64,000 bases of DNA from Hellea sp. (GTDB lineage Bacteria > Pseudomonadota > Alphaproteobacteria > Caulobacterales > Maricaulaceae). Shown here piece after piece: positions 27,005 through 37,165 of this stretch. Each line of letters begins with the position of its first letter. Within the stretch, counting starts at the first letter, position 1. Below the pieces are notes generated by a model that was not told the origin of the DNA, ran no database searches, and saw nothing but the letters and a program-made list of their open reading frames with translations. Position numbers and translations under genes: made by a program. The stretch lies in the NCBI GenBank assembly GCA_020631215.1, contig JAHDHS010000002.1, positions 1 to 64,000 on the forward strand, read 5' to 3'.

Positions 27005-29035
27005 TCACACATCCACGTCATCGACGAATTGGGCGTGTTCCTGGATATACTCATAGCGCAATTCGGATTTCTTGCCCATCAAGGTTTCGACCAGAGATTC
27101 TGTGGTCAGCAGGTCATCGGGATCGATGGTGATACGGGCGAGCTGCCGCGTTTTCGGATCCATGGTTGTGACCTTTAACTGGGCGGGGTTCATTTCGCCC
27201 AGGCCCTTAAAGCGGCCAATCTCGACCTTGCCCTTGCCAGTAAAGACCGTTTGCATCAGCTCTTCGCGGTGGGCATCGTCAATGGCATATTCGATCTTGC
27301 TGCCTTGGGTCATTTTATAGAGCGGCGGCATCGCCATATAGAGCCGTCCCGCCTCGATCAGGCCCGGTGTGTAGCGATAGAAAAATGTAATCAGCAAAGC
27401 GGCGATATGCGCCCCGTCAACATCGGCGTCGGTCATGATCACGACGCGCTCATAGCGCAGATCATCCAAATCAAATTTCTTGCCAAGCCCCACACCCAAT
27501 GCCACCGAGAGGTCATTGATTTCGGCATTGCGCTGTATCTTATCCATGGTGGCGGATTCGACATTGAGGATTTTACCCTTCAGCGGGAGGATCGCTTGCG
27601 TTTCGCGGTTGCGGGCCTGTTTGGCGGAGCCGCCCGCAGAATCGCCCTCAACGATAAACAGCTCTGTGTCTTCACTGTTTTTGCGGGAACAATCGGCCAG
27701 CTTGCCGGGCAGGCGGAGTTTCTTGGTCGCGGATTTGCGGCGCACGTCACGGGCCTTGCGGCGCTTGACCCGCTCATCGGCGCGTTCAATCGCCCATTCC
27801 ATAAGTTTCTGAGCGTCCTTAGGCGAGCTGGCCAGATAATGATCGAACGGGTCGCGCACGGCATTTTCCACAAGACGCGCGGCCTCATTATTGGAGAGGC
27901 GGTCTTTGGTCTGGCCCTGAAATTCCGGGGATTTGATAAAGACCGAGACAAGCGCGCCTGCGCCGAACATGACATCATCCGGCGTGACATGGCTGAACTT
28001 TTTACCCATGCCTGTAATGTCGGCATAGGCGCGCAGGCCCTTGGTGATGGCCGCTCGCAGCCCGGCTTCGTGAGTGCCGCCGCCGGGGGTCGGAACGGTG
28101 TTACAATAAGACCGGACAAAACTATCCGCTTCGCCGTAACCCGCCGGGCTCCAGGTGACCGCCCATTCCACCCGGCCATGCCCGCTGTCTTTTTTGGAGC
28201 GGCCAGCAAAGATCTCCGACACGATGGTGGCTTTGGGACCCATTTCATTGGACAGATAATCGGCCAGCCCGCCCGGGAAATGGAAGGTCGCCGTTTCCGG
28301 AATATCCGGCGTGTTTTTCAGTTTCTCTGGCGCGCATTTCCAGCGGATTTCCACGCCGGGCTGTAGATAGGCCTTGGCGCGGGTCATCTGGAAAAGTTTC
28401 GGGGCGCGGAAGGCAGCTTTGGGGCCAAAGATTTCAGGATCGGGATGGAAGCGGACCTTCGTTCCTCGGCGGTTATTGATCGCGCCCATATTCTTGATCT
28501 TGCCGACCGGTTTGCCCTGCGAGAATTGCATTTTGTGCAGTTCTTTATCGCGGGCCACTTCGACTTCGAGGAAATCAGACAGCGCGTTCACCACCGAGAC
28601 ACCAACCCCGTGCAGGCCGCCGGAGGTCTCATAGGCTTTGTTGGAAAATTTCCCGCCGGAATGCAGCTCTGTCATAATGACTTCCAGCGCGGATTTTTTG
28701 GGATATTTCGGATGCGGCCCAATGGGAATACCGCGCCCATTATCCATGATCGACAGAAACCCTTCTGCGTCCAGTTCAACCTCGATCCGGCTGGCATGAC
28801 CGGCCACGGCTTCGTCCATGGAGTTGTCGATCACTTCGGCAAAAAGGTGATGCAGGGCGCGGTCATCCGTGCCGCCAATATACATGCCCGGACGCAGGCG
28901 AACGGGCTCCAGACCTTCCAAGACTTCGATGTCCTTGGCGGAATAAGAGGCACTGTCGGGGCCTTTTGCGCCGCCCTTTTTGCCTTCAAACAGGTCCTTC
29001 TTTTTTGTCGATGCCATAATGTCCTTAAGGGCCAA
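27005..29035 (-). CDS. parE: DNA topoisomerase IV subunit B
   Basis: 676 aa. N-terminal GHKL ATPase with VIDNSMDEAVAGHA, DNGRGIP and the lid segment GGLHGVGVSVVNAL; transducer domain; C-terminal TOPRIM with EGDSAGGSAKQARN and the metal-binding MTDADVDGAHI. With ParC it decatenates daughter chromosomes. The ending QLKVTTMDPKTRQLARI and absence of the GyrB insert favour ParE over GyrB. A Met at residue 7 is an equally possible start. The gene ends against repeat DNA. Confidence 0.93.
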   Translation of the reverse strand: MALKDIMASTKKKDLFEGKKGGAKGPDSASYSAKDIEVLEGLEPVRLRPGMYIGGTDDRALHHLFAEVIDNSMDEAVAGHASRIEVELDAEGFLSIMDNGRGIPIGPHPKYPKKSALEVIMTELHSGGKFSNKAYETSGGLHGVGVSVVNALSDFLEVEVARDKELHKMQFSQGKPVGKIKNMGAINNRRGTKVRFHPDPEIFGPKAAFRAPKLFQMTRAKAYLQPGVEIRWKCAPEKLKNTPDIPETATFHFPGGLADYLSNEMGPKATIVSEIFAGRSKKDSGHGRVEWAVTWSPAGYGEADSFVRSYCNTVPTPGGGTHEAGLRAAITKGLRAYADITGMGKKFSHVTPDDVMFGAGALVSVFIKSPEFQGQTKDRLSNNEAARLVENAVRDPFDHYLASSPKDAQKLMEWAIERADERVKRRKARDVRRKSATKKLRLPGKLADCSRKNSEDTELFIVEGDSAGGSAKQARNRETQAILPLKGKILNVESATMDKIQRNAEINDLSVALGVGLGKKFDLDDLRYERVVIMTDADVDGAHIAALLITFFYRYTPGLIEAGRLYMAMPPLYKMTQGSKIEYAIDDAHREELMQTVFTGKGKVEIGRFKGLGEMNPAQLKVTTMDPKTRQLARITIDPDDLLTTESLVETLMGKKSELRYEYIQEHAQFVDDVDV

Positions 29036-29105
29036 TTTGTGGGGCCAAACAGTGAATCAGATGACACTATGAATCCGCTGCGGGCAGGGGGCAAGGCTTT
29101 TATCG

Positions 29106-31706
29106 TTAACGCCAGAGAATAGGTTTCTCGCTGTAATGAGCGGGCAGGGTCAAATGGCCGAACAGGGCGTCCAGACGTTTATTGGCGCGTTTTTCATGGG
29201 CTTTGACGGCCTTGATGAAGGCGGCGGGTTTGCCGCTTAACATTTGGCTTTTAAAGCTCTCCGGTATCTGGCTGATAGGCTGGCCTGTCAGGCCGAGCAG
29301 GCGCTCCCAGATTTGTATATCGCTCCAGAATGTGATGGCGGGGGTTAAGTCCTGCGAGTCTTCACCGAGCAGCTTTAGGCATGCATCCAGATATTCCGCC
29401 TGCATGAGCCCGCCCGTACGAAGTTTGGCATCAATGATGTCGGCTTTGCGATCATTGATACGTTGATCGGCCAGCCGCGACCACATCAGCTTGGCATCCA
29501 TTAGGCATTGATCGCGGTCGCGCGGGCGGGTCAGGATCTCTGCCCGAATTGCCTCGACTTGTTGGCCTAAAGTCTCATCGCCTGCCACGATACGGGAATG
29601 GATCAGCGCAATATGTTCCCAGGTTCTGGCGCGGGTCATGTGATGTTCGCGCAGGCTGGAAAGCTTGACGGCAGGCGGGCCGGACCGCCCCGATGGGCGC
29701 AGCCGCATATCCAGCTCATAGGCAATGCCTTCACGTAAGGGTGTTGTGATGGCCGTGCGCAGGCGGCGCACGACTTTTGCGGCCAGTTCACTCTCAATGC
29801 TGTCATCAAAGATAAATATCAAATCCAGGTCGGATTGGGGCGCCATCCGCGCCGTGCCCATTTTGCCAAGCCCCAGCACGGTCATGGGCAGGGTATCCAG
29901 CGACAGATCATGGCGCACAATCTCTATGGCGGCGCTGATGGCCATTTCCGCCAGCCGGGTCAGATTCTTGTGCAACGTAGAGAGCCCGTCATCACCCTGC
30001 AGAAATAGATGATAATATTGAAATAGATATTCATTCACGAAACGGCGTAACCGCTCCAGCCGCGTTTCATAATCCTCATCCGCGAATATGAAATCCGTCC
30101 GGGGGGCGGGATTGCCTGAATTAACGGGACTTTGCGGGTCTAGAAATGTATCGATTATATGGGGGGATTGCTCCAGCAATACCGTCATATGCGGCGAATA
30201 TAGCAGGGGCAATATCAAGGCATCCAGCAGTTTCGGATTGCGCTGTAAAAGATGGAAATATTGCTCCGAGCGGGAGAGGGTGGACAGGAACCGGTCGATC
30301 CGGATTAACGCGTTATCTGAGGCGGCGGAAGAGGACAATACACGCTGCATAAGCACTTGCCCAAAGGGCTGAAATTCCTGCAATTTATTCCGTCTGACGC
30401 CATGATGATCAAACCCGTTCAGCCAGCTTTGCGCAATGTTCTGCCCATTGGGCGAGAGGTCATTAAACAGCGGAATATCATCATTGTCGTTTTGGTCTTC
30501 CGCTTGAAACAAGGTGTTGAAGATTTTATTGACGGTTTGCCTAAGCGTATAAATCTCTTGGCTGAGCGCGGGCCATGCGGCGCCGAGTAAATCCGCGATG
30601 CCGGTTTGAATTTCGGGACTGTCCGGAACGATATGAGTTTGGTCATTCCACAGCATCTGTATGGCATTTTCGAGCTGCCTTAGGGTGATATAAGCCTGCC
30701 TGAGGCGGCTCGCATCCTTCTCGGTTATGTGGCCCAAATCACGCAGCGTGCTAAGCGCCGTGAGTGTATGGGTCGTCCGAAGAGCATATTCTTTGCCGCC
30801 CCAGACAAGCTGCTGTGCATTGACGATGAACTCTATCTCACGGATTCCGCCGCGACCTAGCTTGACATTAAATCCTGATGGATCTTGTGCAATCGGGCTG
30901 TCGGCGACCCGCTCGGCCTGTAGGCCCGGATGTTCCAGATTAATCCGGGTTTTCAGATGGGCCAATTCATCCAGCGCGCGGTAATCCAAATTTTGCCGCC
31001 ATATAAAAGGCGTCAGCTCTTTGAAAAAGGCTTCGCCGATTTCTCTGTCACCGGCAATGACGCGGGCTTTCATCAAAGCGAGGCGGTGCCAGGGCAGAGC
31101 CCGGAAGAAGTAAAAATTACTGGCCTCATCCACTGCCATGGCCAAACCACCCGCCGAGCTTTCGGGCCGCAGCCGCCAATCCACCCGCCAGACAAAGTCA
31201 GGCTTATGATTGGGTTTTAAAATACGGGTCAGGCGTTGCAGGACTTTGTTGATGATATATTTCTGCCCCTTATTTTCGGATATAGGCAGCGTTTGCGGGT
31301 CGTAATAGGCGATCAAATCCACATCGGATGAGAAGTTCAGATCATATCCACCCAGCTTTCCGAGACCGAGAATAAAGAGCCCGGATAGGGGGGTAGGCTT
31401 GATGCGCTGGGCGGTGAGTTCCTGATACCAGGCGGCGTGCAGAGCTTTGTCGATAGAGTGTCCTGCAAAATCACTGCGCAATCGGCCATGTTCAGCGAAA
31501 TCAACTTTGCCAGATAAGGCTTCTGCTGCCCAGGCCAGATCAAATTTTGATTTCAAGGTTTGTAAGGTTTCAGCGAACCCATCTGCCTTGACATCAAGCT
31601 CGCGGAGCGTCGCCAGAAGCTCTAATGCGTCCCCAGGCTGGGGGACGCCAAATTGTTCAAGAAGCCCGGATAAATAAGGGCTGGCAGAAAGCTGGTTGGC
31701 TGTCAC
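29106..31706 (-). CDS. glnE: Glutamine-synthetase adenylyltransferase GlnE
   Basis: 866 aa, about a tenth shorter than typical. Two nucleotidyltransferase domains in tandem: the first with LGKLGGYDLNFSSDVDLI, the second with LGLGKMGTARMAPQSDLDLIF. Each holds the G-x-G and D-x-D motifs. One adds AMP to glutamine synthetase and the other removes it, under control of PII. The protein is cytoplasmic. It lies five bases downstream of the autotransporter gene on the same strand and 70 bases before parE, so a common transcript is possible although functions differ. The shorter N-terminus is the only oddity. Confidence 0.93.
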   Translation of the reverse strand: MTANQLSASPYLSGLLEQFGVPQPGDALELLATLRELDVKADGFAETLQTLKSKFDLAWAAEALSGKVDFAEHGRLRSDFAGHSIDKALHAAWYQELTAQRIKPTPLSGLFILGLGKLGGYDLNFSSDVDLIAYYDPQTLPISENKGQKYIINKVLQRLTRILKPNHKPDFVWRVDWRLRPESSAGGLAMAVDEASNFYFFRALPWHRLALMKARVIAGDREIGEAFFKELTPFIWRQNLDYRALDELAHLKTRINLEHPGLQAERVADSPIAQDPSGFNVKLGRGGIREIEFIVNAQQLVWGGKEYALRTTHTLTALSTLRDLGHITEKDASRLRQAYITLRQLENAIQMLWNDQTHIVPDSPEIQTGIADLLGAAWPALSQEIYTLRQTVNKIFNTLFQAEDQNDNDDIPLFNDLSPNGQNIAQSWLNGFDHHGVRRNKLQEFQPFGQVLMQRVLSSSAASDNALIRIDRFLSTLSRSEQYFHLLQRNPKLLDALILPLLYSPHMTVLLEQSPHIIDTFLDPQSPVNSGNPAPRTDFIFADEDYETRLERLRRFVNEYLFQYYHLFLQGDDGLSTLHKNLTRLAEMAISAAIEIVRHDLSLDTLPMTVLGLGKMGTARMAPQSDLDLIFIFDDSIESELAAKVVRRLRTAITTPLREGIAYELDMRLRPSGRSGPPAVKLSSLREHHMTRARTWEHIALIHSRIVAGDETLGQQVEAIRAEILTRPRDRDQCLMDAKLMWSRLADQRINDRKADIIDAKLRTGGLMQAEYLDACLKLLGEDSQDLTPAITFWSDIQIWERLLGLTGQPISQIPESFKSQMLSGKPAAFIKAVKAHEKRANKRLDALFGHLTLPAHYSEKPILWR

Positions 31707-31711
31707 GCCTG

Positions 31712-34700
31712 CTAGAATAGCAGGCGAACCACGACGCGTCCGGTGTGACGGATGAACCCATCCCGGATATCACTGTCGAAATCAAATCCGATCGATGAAT
31801 AGGCTGAGCCTGCCGCGATTGAGAAACCGACCAAGATCGCCTGATCCGGGAATAGAATAGACTCCAGCTGTGCGCGCTGGCTGTCAAAAATACCGCCGCC
31901 ATTCTCAAGTCCGATATAACGGTAATTAGTCAAAACCGGATCATTGATAAATTCATTGCGATAACCCACACGAACGCTTGGCCTGATCCAGGTGCGCTTG
32001 CCTTGGAATTTCGCGCCCAGATTTATCATGCCTGTGACAGCGCCTGACTCAGTTGTGCGCTTGTCAACGGCGACGGCGATGCCGGATGTGCCGGTTTCTG
32101 TGTAGGCATTCTCTGACAGGCGGAGGTAATCCAGTGACACTGTAGGTCGCAGCCAGAACTTTTCTGACAGAGCTACGTCATACCCAGCCCGCAAGGATCC
32201 ATTGACGTGATACCCGGTCCACTCACCGGAGGCGTCACCGCTAAATTCATTGATGACCACGCGGCGTTCTTGTTCAAACCGGTTATAACCGCCGCCGGCA
32301 TAGGCCTCAACGCCCAGAGCTCCGGATCCCCAACCTGCATAAGCGCCGCCTTGCAAGGTAAAGACATCCAGCGGGTCGTCAACGCCGACCACATCTTCGA
32401 TTTCGGTGCTGGCAAAGCCGAAATTCAAACCGACTGTGTGAAACGGTCCAAGCGCCGTGTCAAAGCCGCCGGTCAGACCAAAGCCGGAACCGCGATATTG
32501 CTCTGCAAGGCCCGCGCGGTCACGGTCTGCAAAATAGGCATATTGTTGCAGCCAGGCTCCGCCCGGCTTTTCAGGGGAGCGGCGGGCATTATCCAGATGC
32601 GTTCCGACGGCCCCGGTCGCGCCGTCAACATTGGCGATGACGAATTGCATCGGCGCCGCTGCGAATTCCGGCAGGATTTGATTATAGGCATTGTTGAACT
32701 CAGTCGCGCTGGTGATATTGGCAATGGCATTGCCAAGGGCATTATTGGCTCCCATTGCCTCGAAAGCGGCGCCAAAGGCATCTTGCTGGACTTGATCCAG
32801 CCCTAAACCCCCCTCGGCCAATGTGGCCGTTGGATCACGCAGATCCAGCGTAACAACCAATGTGTTGGAGTCAGTGGGGGAAATGCTGAAATTCGTATCA
32901 TAAAGGAAAGGCGATGCGCCCAAAGACAAAGCCGCCAGATTTTCAATCGTCAAATTCGCGGCATTGGCGATTGTGTAAACTTGATTGGGTGCCCCCACAA
33001 TATTGGTCAGAACTGGCGCAATTGCCGCGCCATCCGCAAAGGTGATATCGCCGCTGGCGATAAGGGAGGAGGCTGATTGAGCGTCCCCATCGATTACCGG
33101 GCTAAAGGTGGATGTGCCGTCAAAAGTGGCATCCGCGACATTAATAGGTGTACCGCTGCCCAAGGTCAGGGTGGAATTATCCGTAACGCTCATGGTCAAA
33201 GCGCCATCATTGATCACGTCAGCTGTGACGGACGAGCCGCCCGACAGAGTCAGGGTGTCATTGCCAGCGCCAAAATCGATTGTATCGCCTGTGATCGTGC
33301 CGGCATTAACAATCAAAGAGTCATCGCCGCCGCCCATAAGGATGCTGCCCCGTATTCTTGGATCAGCCGGTGTCACATCGTCATCAGGGTCCTCATCCAC
33401 GGCGCGGGATTGGGTTAAGGTGAAGCCGTTCATATTGGCGGATACGTCAATCGCTATGAGTGTGAGGTCTGTATCTGCCTGGCCTGTGGCGTCGGAATTA
33501 GTTCCGGTTGCCTGTATGAATCCGGTGTTGTCGATCGCCGTAATCGTGCCGGAGGCATCCTGAATGGCGACTGCCCGGCCCTCCCGGGCTATAATATTTG
33601 CAGTAATGCCGCCTGTATTGGTTATCGTGTCCGATGTTGCATCAGCGCCGATGTCAATCGCGATAGCGGTCACGTCACGCGGTGCGAGTGGGTTGGCGGC
33701 ATCTGCATAGACAGCATCAATGGCTTCGGAGGCAGACGCAAAAATAACGCCGCTATTATTAATCTCATTTGCTACCGCCTGATCGCCTAAAACGATGACG
33801 CGAGCGGTGCCAGTTCCCCGGGGTGTATCCAGTTCAGTTGGGGAGCGGAAAGTGACTGATGTCATGGTGCCTGTATTGCTGATACCGCCGTCTAAATTGG
33901 CTTCCGATACGGACAAAGCCGTAGCATCAAAATCATCATAGATGCCTTGTGCACTCAGGAAACCTTCATTTATGAAGGCGTATTGCAGGGCAGGATCGTA
34001 ATCAGTATCTGCCGGGTTCGTTGTTGGGGCAACAATGCCGATGGAAAGTATAGTCCCGTCCCCGTCGAGCAAGACTGCCGGGGCTGACCCGAGTTGTGTC
34101 ACAGAACTGGATCCGACAACATCAAAAATTGGGTTGCCATCATCATCCAAAACCGGATCACCATTCGCATCTACTCGAGCTTGCCGGCGTTGTTGTAGAA
34201 ATATGCCATTATCCACATCTCCGCTGATCCGGATGGCGGAGCTTGCTTGAAGTAAATCTTCTTCGGATAGGTCATCTCGGCCTGTGCCAATTGAGTTAAG
34301 AGGAGGTCGTCTGGCAAAGCGATATCCAGTGGCCAAAATAGACCCAGAATTTGCAAACCCGCCCTGTACATCCCCTGAAATATTGTATCCGGTCGAGCCG
34401 GTACCTAATACATTGATGTCACCCCTGTTTTCCAAATCGCCGGTCACATTTCCGGCAACATTTATGCCTACGCTGTTGTCGCCGGTGATATTAATGGCCC
34501 CGGACGTCGTCATGTTCCCGGTCAGGCCATCTACCATCATAGGCGTATTTGCCAAATTGATACCGAAACTGTCATTGCCCTCAACGTTAATGCTCGAACC
34601 TGATGCCAGTTCAATATTCCCTTGGAAAGGGGAAGCCCCTGAGATCAAAATACCAGTCCGACCTGTGCCTTCTGCAAAGGGACCATCGGAGAAAGGATCA

Positions 34701-35098
34701 GAATCTGTATCGGTCGGGAGTGTGAAATCCTCAGTCACACTAATTGCGCCTGATTGCGTGTAATTGCGGTCCGCGCCGCCTTCGAGGCTGACGCCCGTGG
34801 CACCATCGACATTTTCAATTTCAACTGTTCCGGCTATTGAAAGATCATTATCCGAGTCCAGAACCACTGCCGGGCCTGCATCATCTGTCAAAGTCACGCT
34901 GCCGCCTGAGGCAATGGTCACATCTGCCGGAACGCCGCCATCGCCCGCCGTAGAGGTGTTGACCGGGGCCGTGCGGGCATCTTCAATCGTGACAGGGTCG
35001 ACCTGCGCAAATGCACAGACCGACAGGCCCATCGCCAGAACCATCCCGGCTGTACTGCCCATCAAACGCTTTTTATAAGGCGCGGAGATAATATGCAT
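31712..35098 (-). CDS. Large autotransporter (type Va) with beta-barrel domain
   Basis: 1128 aa from Met13 of the longer frame (MHIISAPYKKRLM), which gives a normal signal peptide ending CAFAQ; a start at 35134 would add twelve residues. The passenger (about 30-850) is low in Cys and rich in Asn, Thr, Gly and Asp, with recurring NSG-, NTGxI- and GDNSVGIN-type units typical of a beta-helix; an Asp-rich stretch near residues 330-345 could bind calcium. The barrel (about last 270 residues) opens GAWLQQYAYFADRDRAG and ends in Phe, as BAM substrates do. The passenger should be displayed on or released from the surface; adhesion is the usual role but no ligand motif is visible. Confidence 0.88.
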   Translation of the reverse strand: MHIISAPYKKRLMGSTAGMVLAMGLSVCAFAQVDPVTIEDARTAPVNTSTAGDGGVPADVTIASGGSVTLTDDAGPAVVLDSDNDLSIAGTVEIENVDGATGVSLEGGADRNYTQSGAISVTEDFTLPTDTDSDPFSDGPFAEGTGRTGILISGASPFQGNIELASGSSINVEGNDSFGINLANTPMMVDGLTGNMTTSGAINITGDNSVGINVAGNVTGDLENRGDINVLGTGSTGYNISGDVQGGFANSGSILATGYRFARRPPLNSIGTGRDDLSEEDLLQASSAIRISGDVDNGIFLQQRRQARVDANGDPVLDDDGNPIFDVVGSSSVTQLGSAPAVLLDGDGTILSIGIVAPTTNPADTDYDPALQYAFINEGFLSAQGIYDDFDATALSVSEANLDGGISNTGTMTSVTFRSPTELDTPRGTGTARVIVLGDQAVANEINNSGVIFASASEAIDAVYADAANPLAPRDVTAIAIDIGADATSDTITNTGGITANIIAREGRAVAIQDASGTITAIDNTGFIQATGTNSDATGQADTDLTLIAIDVSANMNGFTLTQSRAVDEDPDDDVTPADPRIRGSILMGGGDDSLIVNAGTITGDTIDFGAGNDTLTLSGGSSVTADVINDGALTMSVTDNSTLTLGSGTPINVADATFDGTSTFSPVIDGDAQSASSLIASGDITFADGAAIAPVLTNIVGAPNQVYTIANAANLTIENLAALSLGASPFLYDTNFSISPTDSNTLVVTLDLRDPTATLAEGGLGLDQVQQDAFGAAFEAMGANNALGNAIANITSATEFNNAYNQILPEFAAAPMQFVIANVDGATGAVGTHLDNARRSPEKPGGAWLQQYAYFADRDRAGLAEQYRGSGFGLTGGFDTALGPFHTVGLNFGFASTEIEDVVGVDDPLDVFTLQGGAYAGWGSGALGVEAYAGGGYNRFEQERRVVINEFSGDASGEWTGYHVNGSLRAGYDVALSEKFWLRPTVSLDYLRLSENAYTETGTSGIAVAVDKRTTESGAVTGMINLGAKFQGKRTWIRPSVRVGYRNEFINDPVLTNYRYIGLENGGGIFDSQRAQLESILFPDQAILVGFSIAAGSAYSSIGFDFDSDIRDGFIRHTGRVVVRLLF

Positions 35099-35269
35099 AT
35101 CGCAATCCCAGTTTACTTTATTTGCAGGTATCATGGAGTGCCTGCGTGAGTCTTGATAACGTGCTTCTAACGACTATCTGGCGTTTCGCCAATGAAAACA
35201 TGGTTACTTTTACAGTGTTTTACACATTGGCGGATTGCTAATATTCCCGCTTCATGGCAGGGGCGGCTC

Positions 35270-35821
35270 ATGACTGAAATCGGGACTAAAACCACACGCA
35301 AGGACTGGGCGCTATTCGGGCTGGCCGTGCCGGCTGTTACAGTTGTACTGGATCAATTGACCAAATGGTGGGCGACCCGCTTTTTCAATGTCCCGATGAA
35401 TATATGCGAGCTGAACCCGCGGCCGGGCTTTGATGTGGATTTTTGGGCGGTCATGGATCTGGCATTGGTCTGCAATCAGGGGATCAGCTGGGGGCTTTTG
35501 CAGGGGGACAGCCCGGTCAAGCGCTGGGCGTTGACAGCTTTCGCCTTCTTTATGTGCGCAGTTTTATATTATGTGCTGGGCCGAAGCCGGGATGTGTTAA
35601 CGCGCCTGTCGCTCGGACTGGTGATTGGCGGGGCGATTGGCAATGGCATTGACCGGGCGCTCTTTGGGGCGGTGACAGATTTCATCGATTTTGGCGATAT
35701 TGGCTTTCATTGGGTGTTTAATGTCGCCGATAGTGCCATTACAGTCGGGGTTATCGGCCTGATATTGGCCAGTTTTATACAGGATAAGCGTGAAAAAGCG
35801 GCCAAATCCGCTGCGAACTAA
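35270..35821 (+). CDS. lspA: Lipoprotein signal peptidase
   Basis: 183 aa from ATG 35270, chosen over 35192 because AGGGG (35260-35264) precedes it and the extra N-terminal part is not family-like. Four membrane segments. The two catalytic-Asp motifs are GNGIDRALFGAVTDFIDF and FNVADSAITVG. It cleaves prolipoproteins before the lipid-modified Cys, so it would process CpaD, the TadD-like protein and the DUF3035 lipoprotein of this window. The DUF3035 gene follows 90 bases on, a common alphaproteobacterial pairing. Confidence 0.93.
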   Translation: MTEIGTKTTRKDWALFGLAVPAVTVVLDQLTKWWATRFFNVPMNICELNPRPGFDVDFWAVMDLALVCNQGISWGLLQGDSPVKRWALTAFAFFMCAVLYYVLGRSRDVLTRLSLGLVIGGAIGNGIDRALFGAVTDFIDFGDIGFHWVFNVADSAITVGVIGLILASFIQDKREKAAKSAAN

Positions 35822-35911
35822 CAAAATGCTCACTTGGCGGATGGGTTAAGATTGGCTAGACCCTGCTCCAAGTAATGAACAAAGCAAGTAATCAAACAAA
35901 GAGACTCTCTT

Positions 35912-36454
35912 ATGACACGTATGATTTCAGTCTTGGCCGCGACCGCCTTACTTGGAACAGCTTTATCAGGCTGCACGACCGCGTCCAAAGCCTTGGGCCT
36001 GACCAAAGAGGCACCTAACGAGTTTAACATCCTGACCAAAGCGCCCCTAGTGGTGCCACCGGAATATAACCTCCGCCCGCCGCGCGTGGGGGAAAGCAGC
36101 GCAGAGAATAATTACTCCCAAAAAGCTGCCCGCGAAGCCCTAATTGGCAATGTCGATGATGCTGAACCAACCCGCGGTGAGGTCGTTCTCATGACCAAAG
36201 CCGGTGTTGGGCGCTCAGATCAGGAAATCCGCCTGAAAATTGACGGTCAGAACTCGGTTGAGCGCAAAAGTGAAGGTCTAGCCTCCCGAATTTTGTTCTG
36301 GCAAAACGGACAAATCGTTGATGAGCAAGGCAATCCAGTCCCTCTCAATGCCGAAGATGAAGCGAGGCGCTTGAAGTCTATCCAGGCGGCAACAGGCGGC
36401 GGACAGGTCGAAATCACAAAACGCCCCTCCGGCCCCAAACTGCCGGGACTTTAG
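35912..36454 (+). CDS. DUF3035 lipoprotein (BamF-type)
   Basis: 180 aa. Signal peptide with lipobox LSGC (Cys21). The conserved core reads FNILTKAPLVVPPEYNLRPPR (about 38-58), the hallmark of DUF3035 in alphaproteobacteria. Members of this family have been placed in the outer-membrane barrel-assembly complex as BamF; that role here is by family. The C-terminal part is charged and probably helical. Downstream is a 947-base non-coding repeat region. Confidence 0.82.
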   Translation: MTRMISVLAATALLGTALSGCTTASKALGLTKEAPNEFNILTKAPLVVPPEYNLRPPRVGESSAENNYSQKAAREALIGNVDDAEPTRGEVVLMTKAGVGRSDQEIRLKIDGQNSVERKSEGLASRILFWQNGQIVDEQGNPVPLNAEDEARRLKSIQAATGGGQVEITKRPSGPKLPGL

Positions 36455-36520
36455 AGCTATTCCTCAGGGTAAGGGATATACATTCTGCGTAATAAACCCT
36501 CATCCTTCCCAGCTTACCGT

Positions 36521-36542
36521 TCATCCCCGCGCAGGCGGGGAT
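36521..36542. repeat. REP-like palindrome, orientation 1
   Basis: ATCCCCGC-GCAG-GCGGGGAT, an eight-base stem with a GCAG loop, preceded by TC. It recurs in opposite orientation at 36700-36721. Such short GC-rich palindromes are common dispersed repeats in alphaproteobacterial intergenic DNA. Confidence 0.7.
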
Positions 36543-36590
36543 AAGGGGATATTCTGTGTGTTCGAATAAAGCTTAACCGTGTCGGACATT

Positions 36591-36632
36591 AGATTTGGCC
36601 AACTGATTGAAAGATTTGGCCAACTGATTGAA
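36591..36632. repeat. 21-base perfect tandem duplication
   Basis: The unit AGATTTGGCCAACTGATTGAA occurs twice without gap (36591-36611 and 36612-36632). TTGGCCAA inside each unit is itself palindromic. A slippage product or a double binding site. Confidence 0.75.
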
Positions 36633-36699
36633 CATTCTTTCCTGATCAGTGATGATAAAGTTCAGGTCATTTCTTTTCATCGAGTTTTGCGCCCTCCCT

Positions 36700-36721
36700 A
36701 TCCCCGCCTGCGCGGGGATGA
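36700..36721. repeat. REP-like palindrome, orientation 2
   Basis: ATCCCCGC-CTGC-GCGGGGAT followed by GA: the reverse complement of the element at 36521-36542 including its loop. The two enclose about 160 bases with the tandem duplication. Confidence 0.7.
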
Positions 36722-36811
36722 GCGGGGTATGGGTGATTGAGTCCTCGTCTTTCCCAAATCCTGCTGGCTCTATGCCCTTGGTTTCATTCCCAAACCCAAA
36801 ATAATCCCACA

Positions 36812-37090
36812 TTTGAATCCTCACTCTCAGCAACCGTAGTATTTTAGAATTGTTCTTTTGGTCGCGGGACGGGTGAGACGTCACTTACCTGATCAGAGGA
36901 CGGTGCGGGTTGAGCGCCGGGTGGTGACACATTCGGTTGTGCCGGGCCTGCTGGTGAGAGCCCCACTTGCCACGACTGCGAGGTAACCTTGGGCCGCCAG
37001 TATAAAACGCATCGCCGCGAACCTTGGCGTTCGTGTAAAATATGATTCTAACCCAATGGTGTCCATCATGAACGCCAGGGTTCGCGGGCT
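36812..37090 (+). mobile_element. Dispersed repeat copy B, resembling the 5' domain of a group II intron plus flank
   Basis: Plus-strand counterpart of 26438-26720. GTGCGGGTTGAG begins at 36903, followed by GGTGAGAGCCCC, GCGAGGTAACC and GGTGTCC (37058-37064). CCGCGAACC (37015-37023) pairs with GGTTCGCGG (37079-37087): against copy A a G-C pair has become A-T on both sides. An extra inner stem GGCGTTC/GAACGCC is present only here. A stretch at 37121-37160 (GAGTCCG to GCGGAAC around a GAAAA turn) is a weak candidate for a decayed domain V. No reverse transcriptase frame is present. The ~90 bases before GTGCG are also shared with copy A, except about 30 bases in the middle. Confidence 0.5.
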
Positions 37091-37165
37091 GTCCTTAACC
37101 AAGGATTTAACCCAAAGGCTGAGTCCGTGATGGCCGCAGGAGAAAACGCATGGGCGGAACAATAT

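Noticed and set aside
27251-28366. 371-codon frame opposite parE
   Set aside because: Shadow of parE: it runs antisense over essential ATPase and TOPRIM motifs and has no recognisable domain.
36521-36721. CRISPR array
   Set aside because: Only two palindromes in opposite orientation, one 21-base tandem pair, no regular spacers and no cas genes.
36893-37162. 89-codon open frame on the minus strand
   Set aside because: It lies in the inverted copy of the same repeat, has no ribosome site, and shows no sign of protein-level selection.
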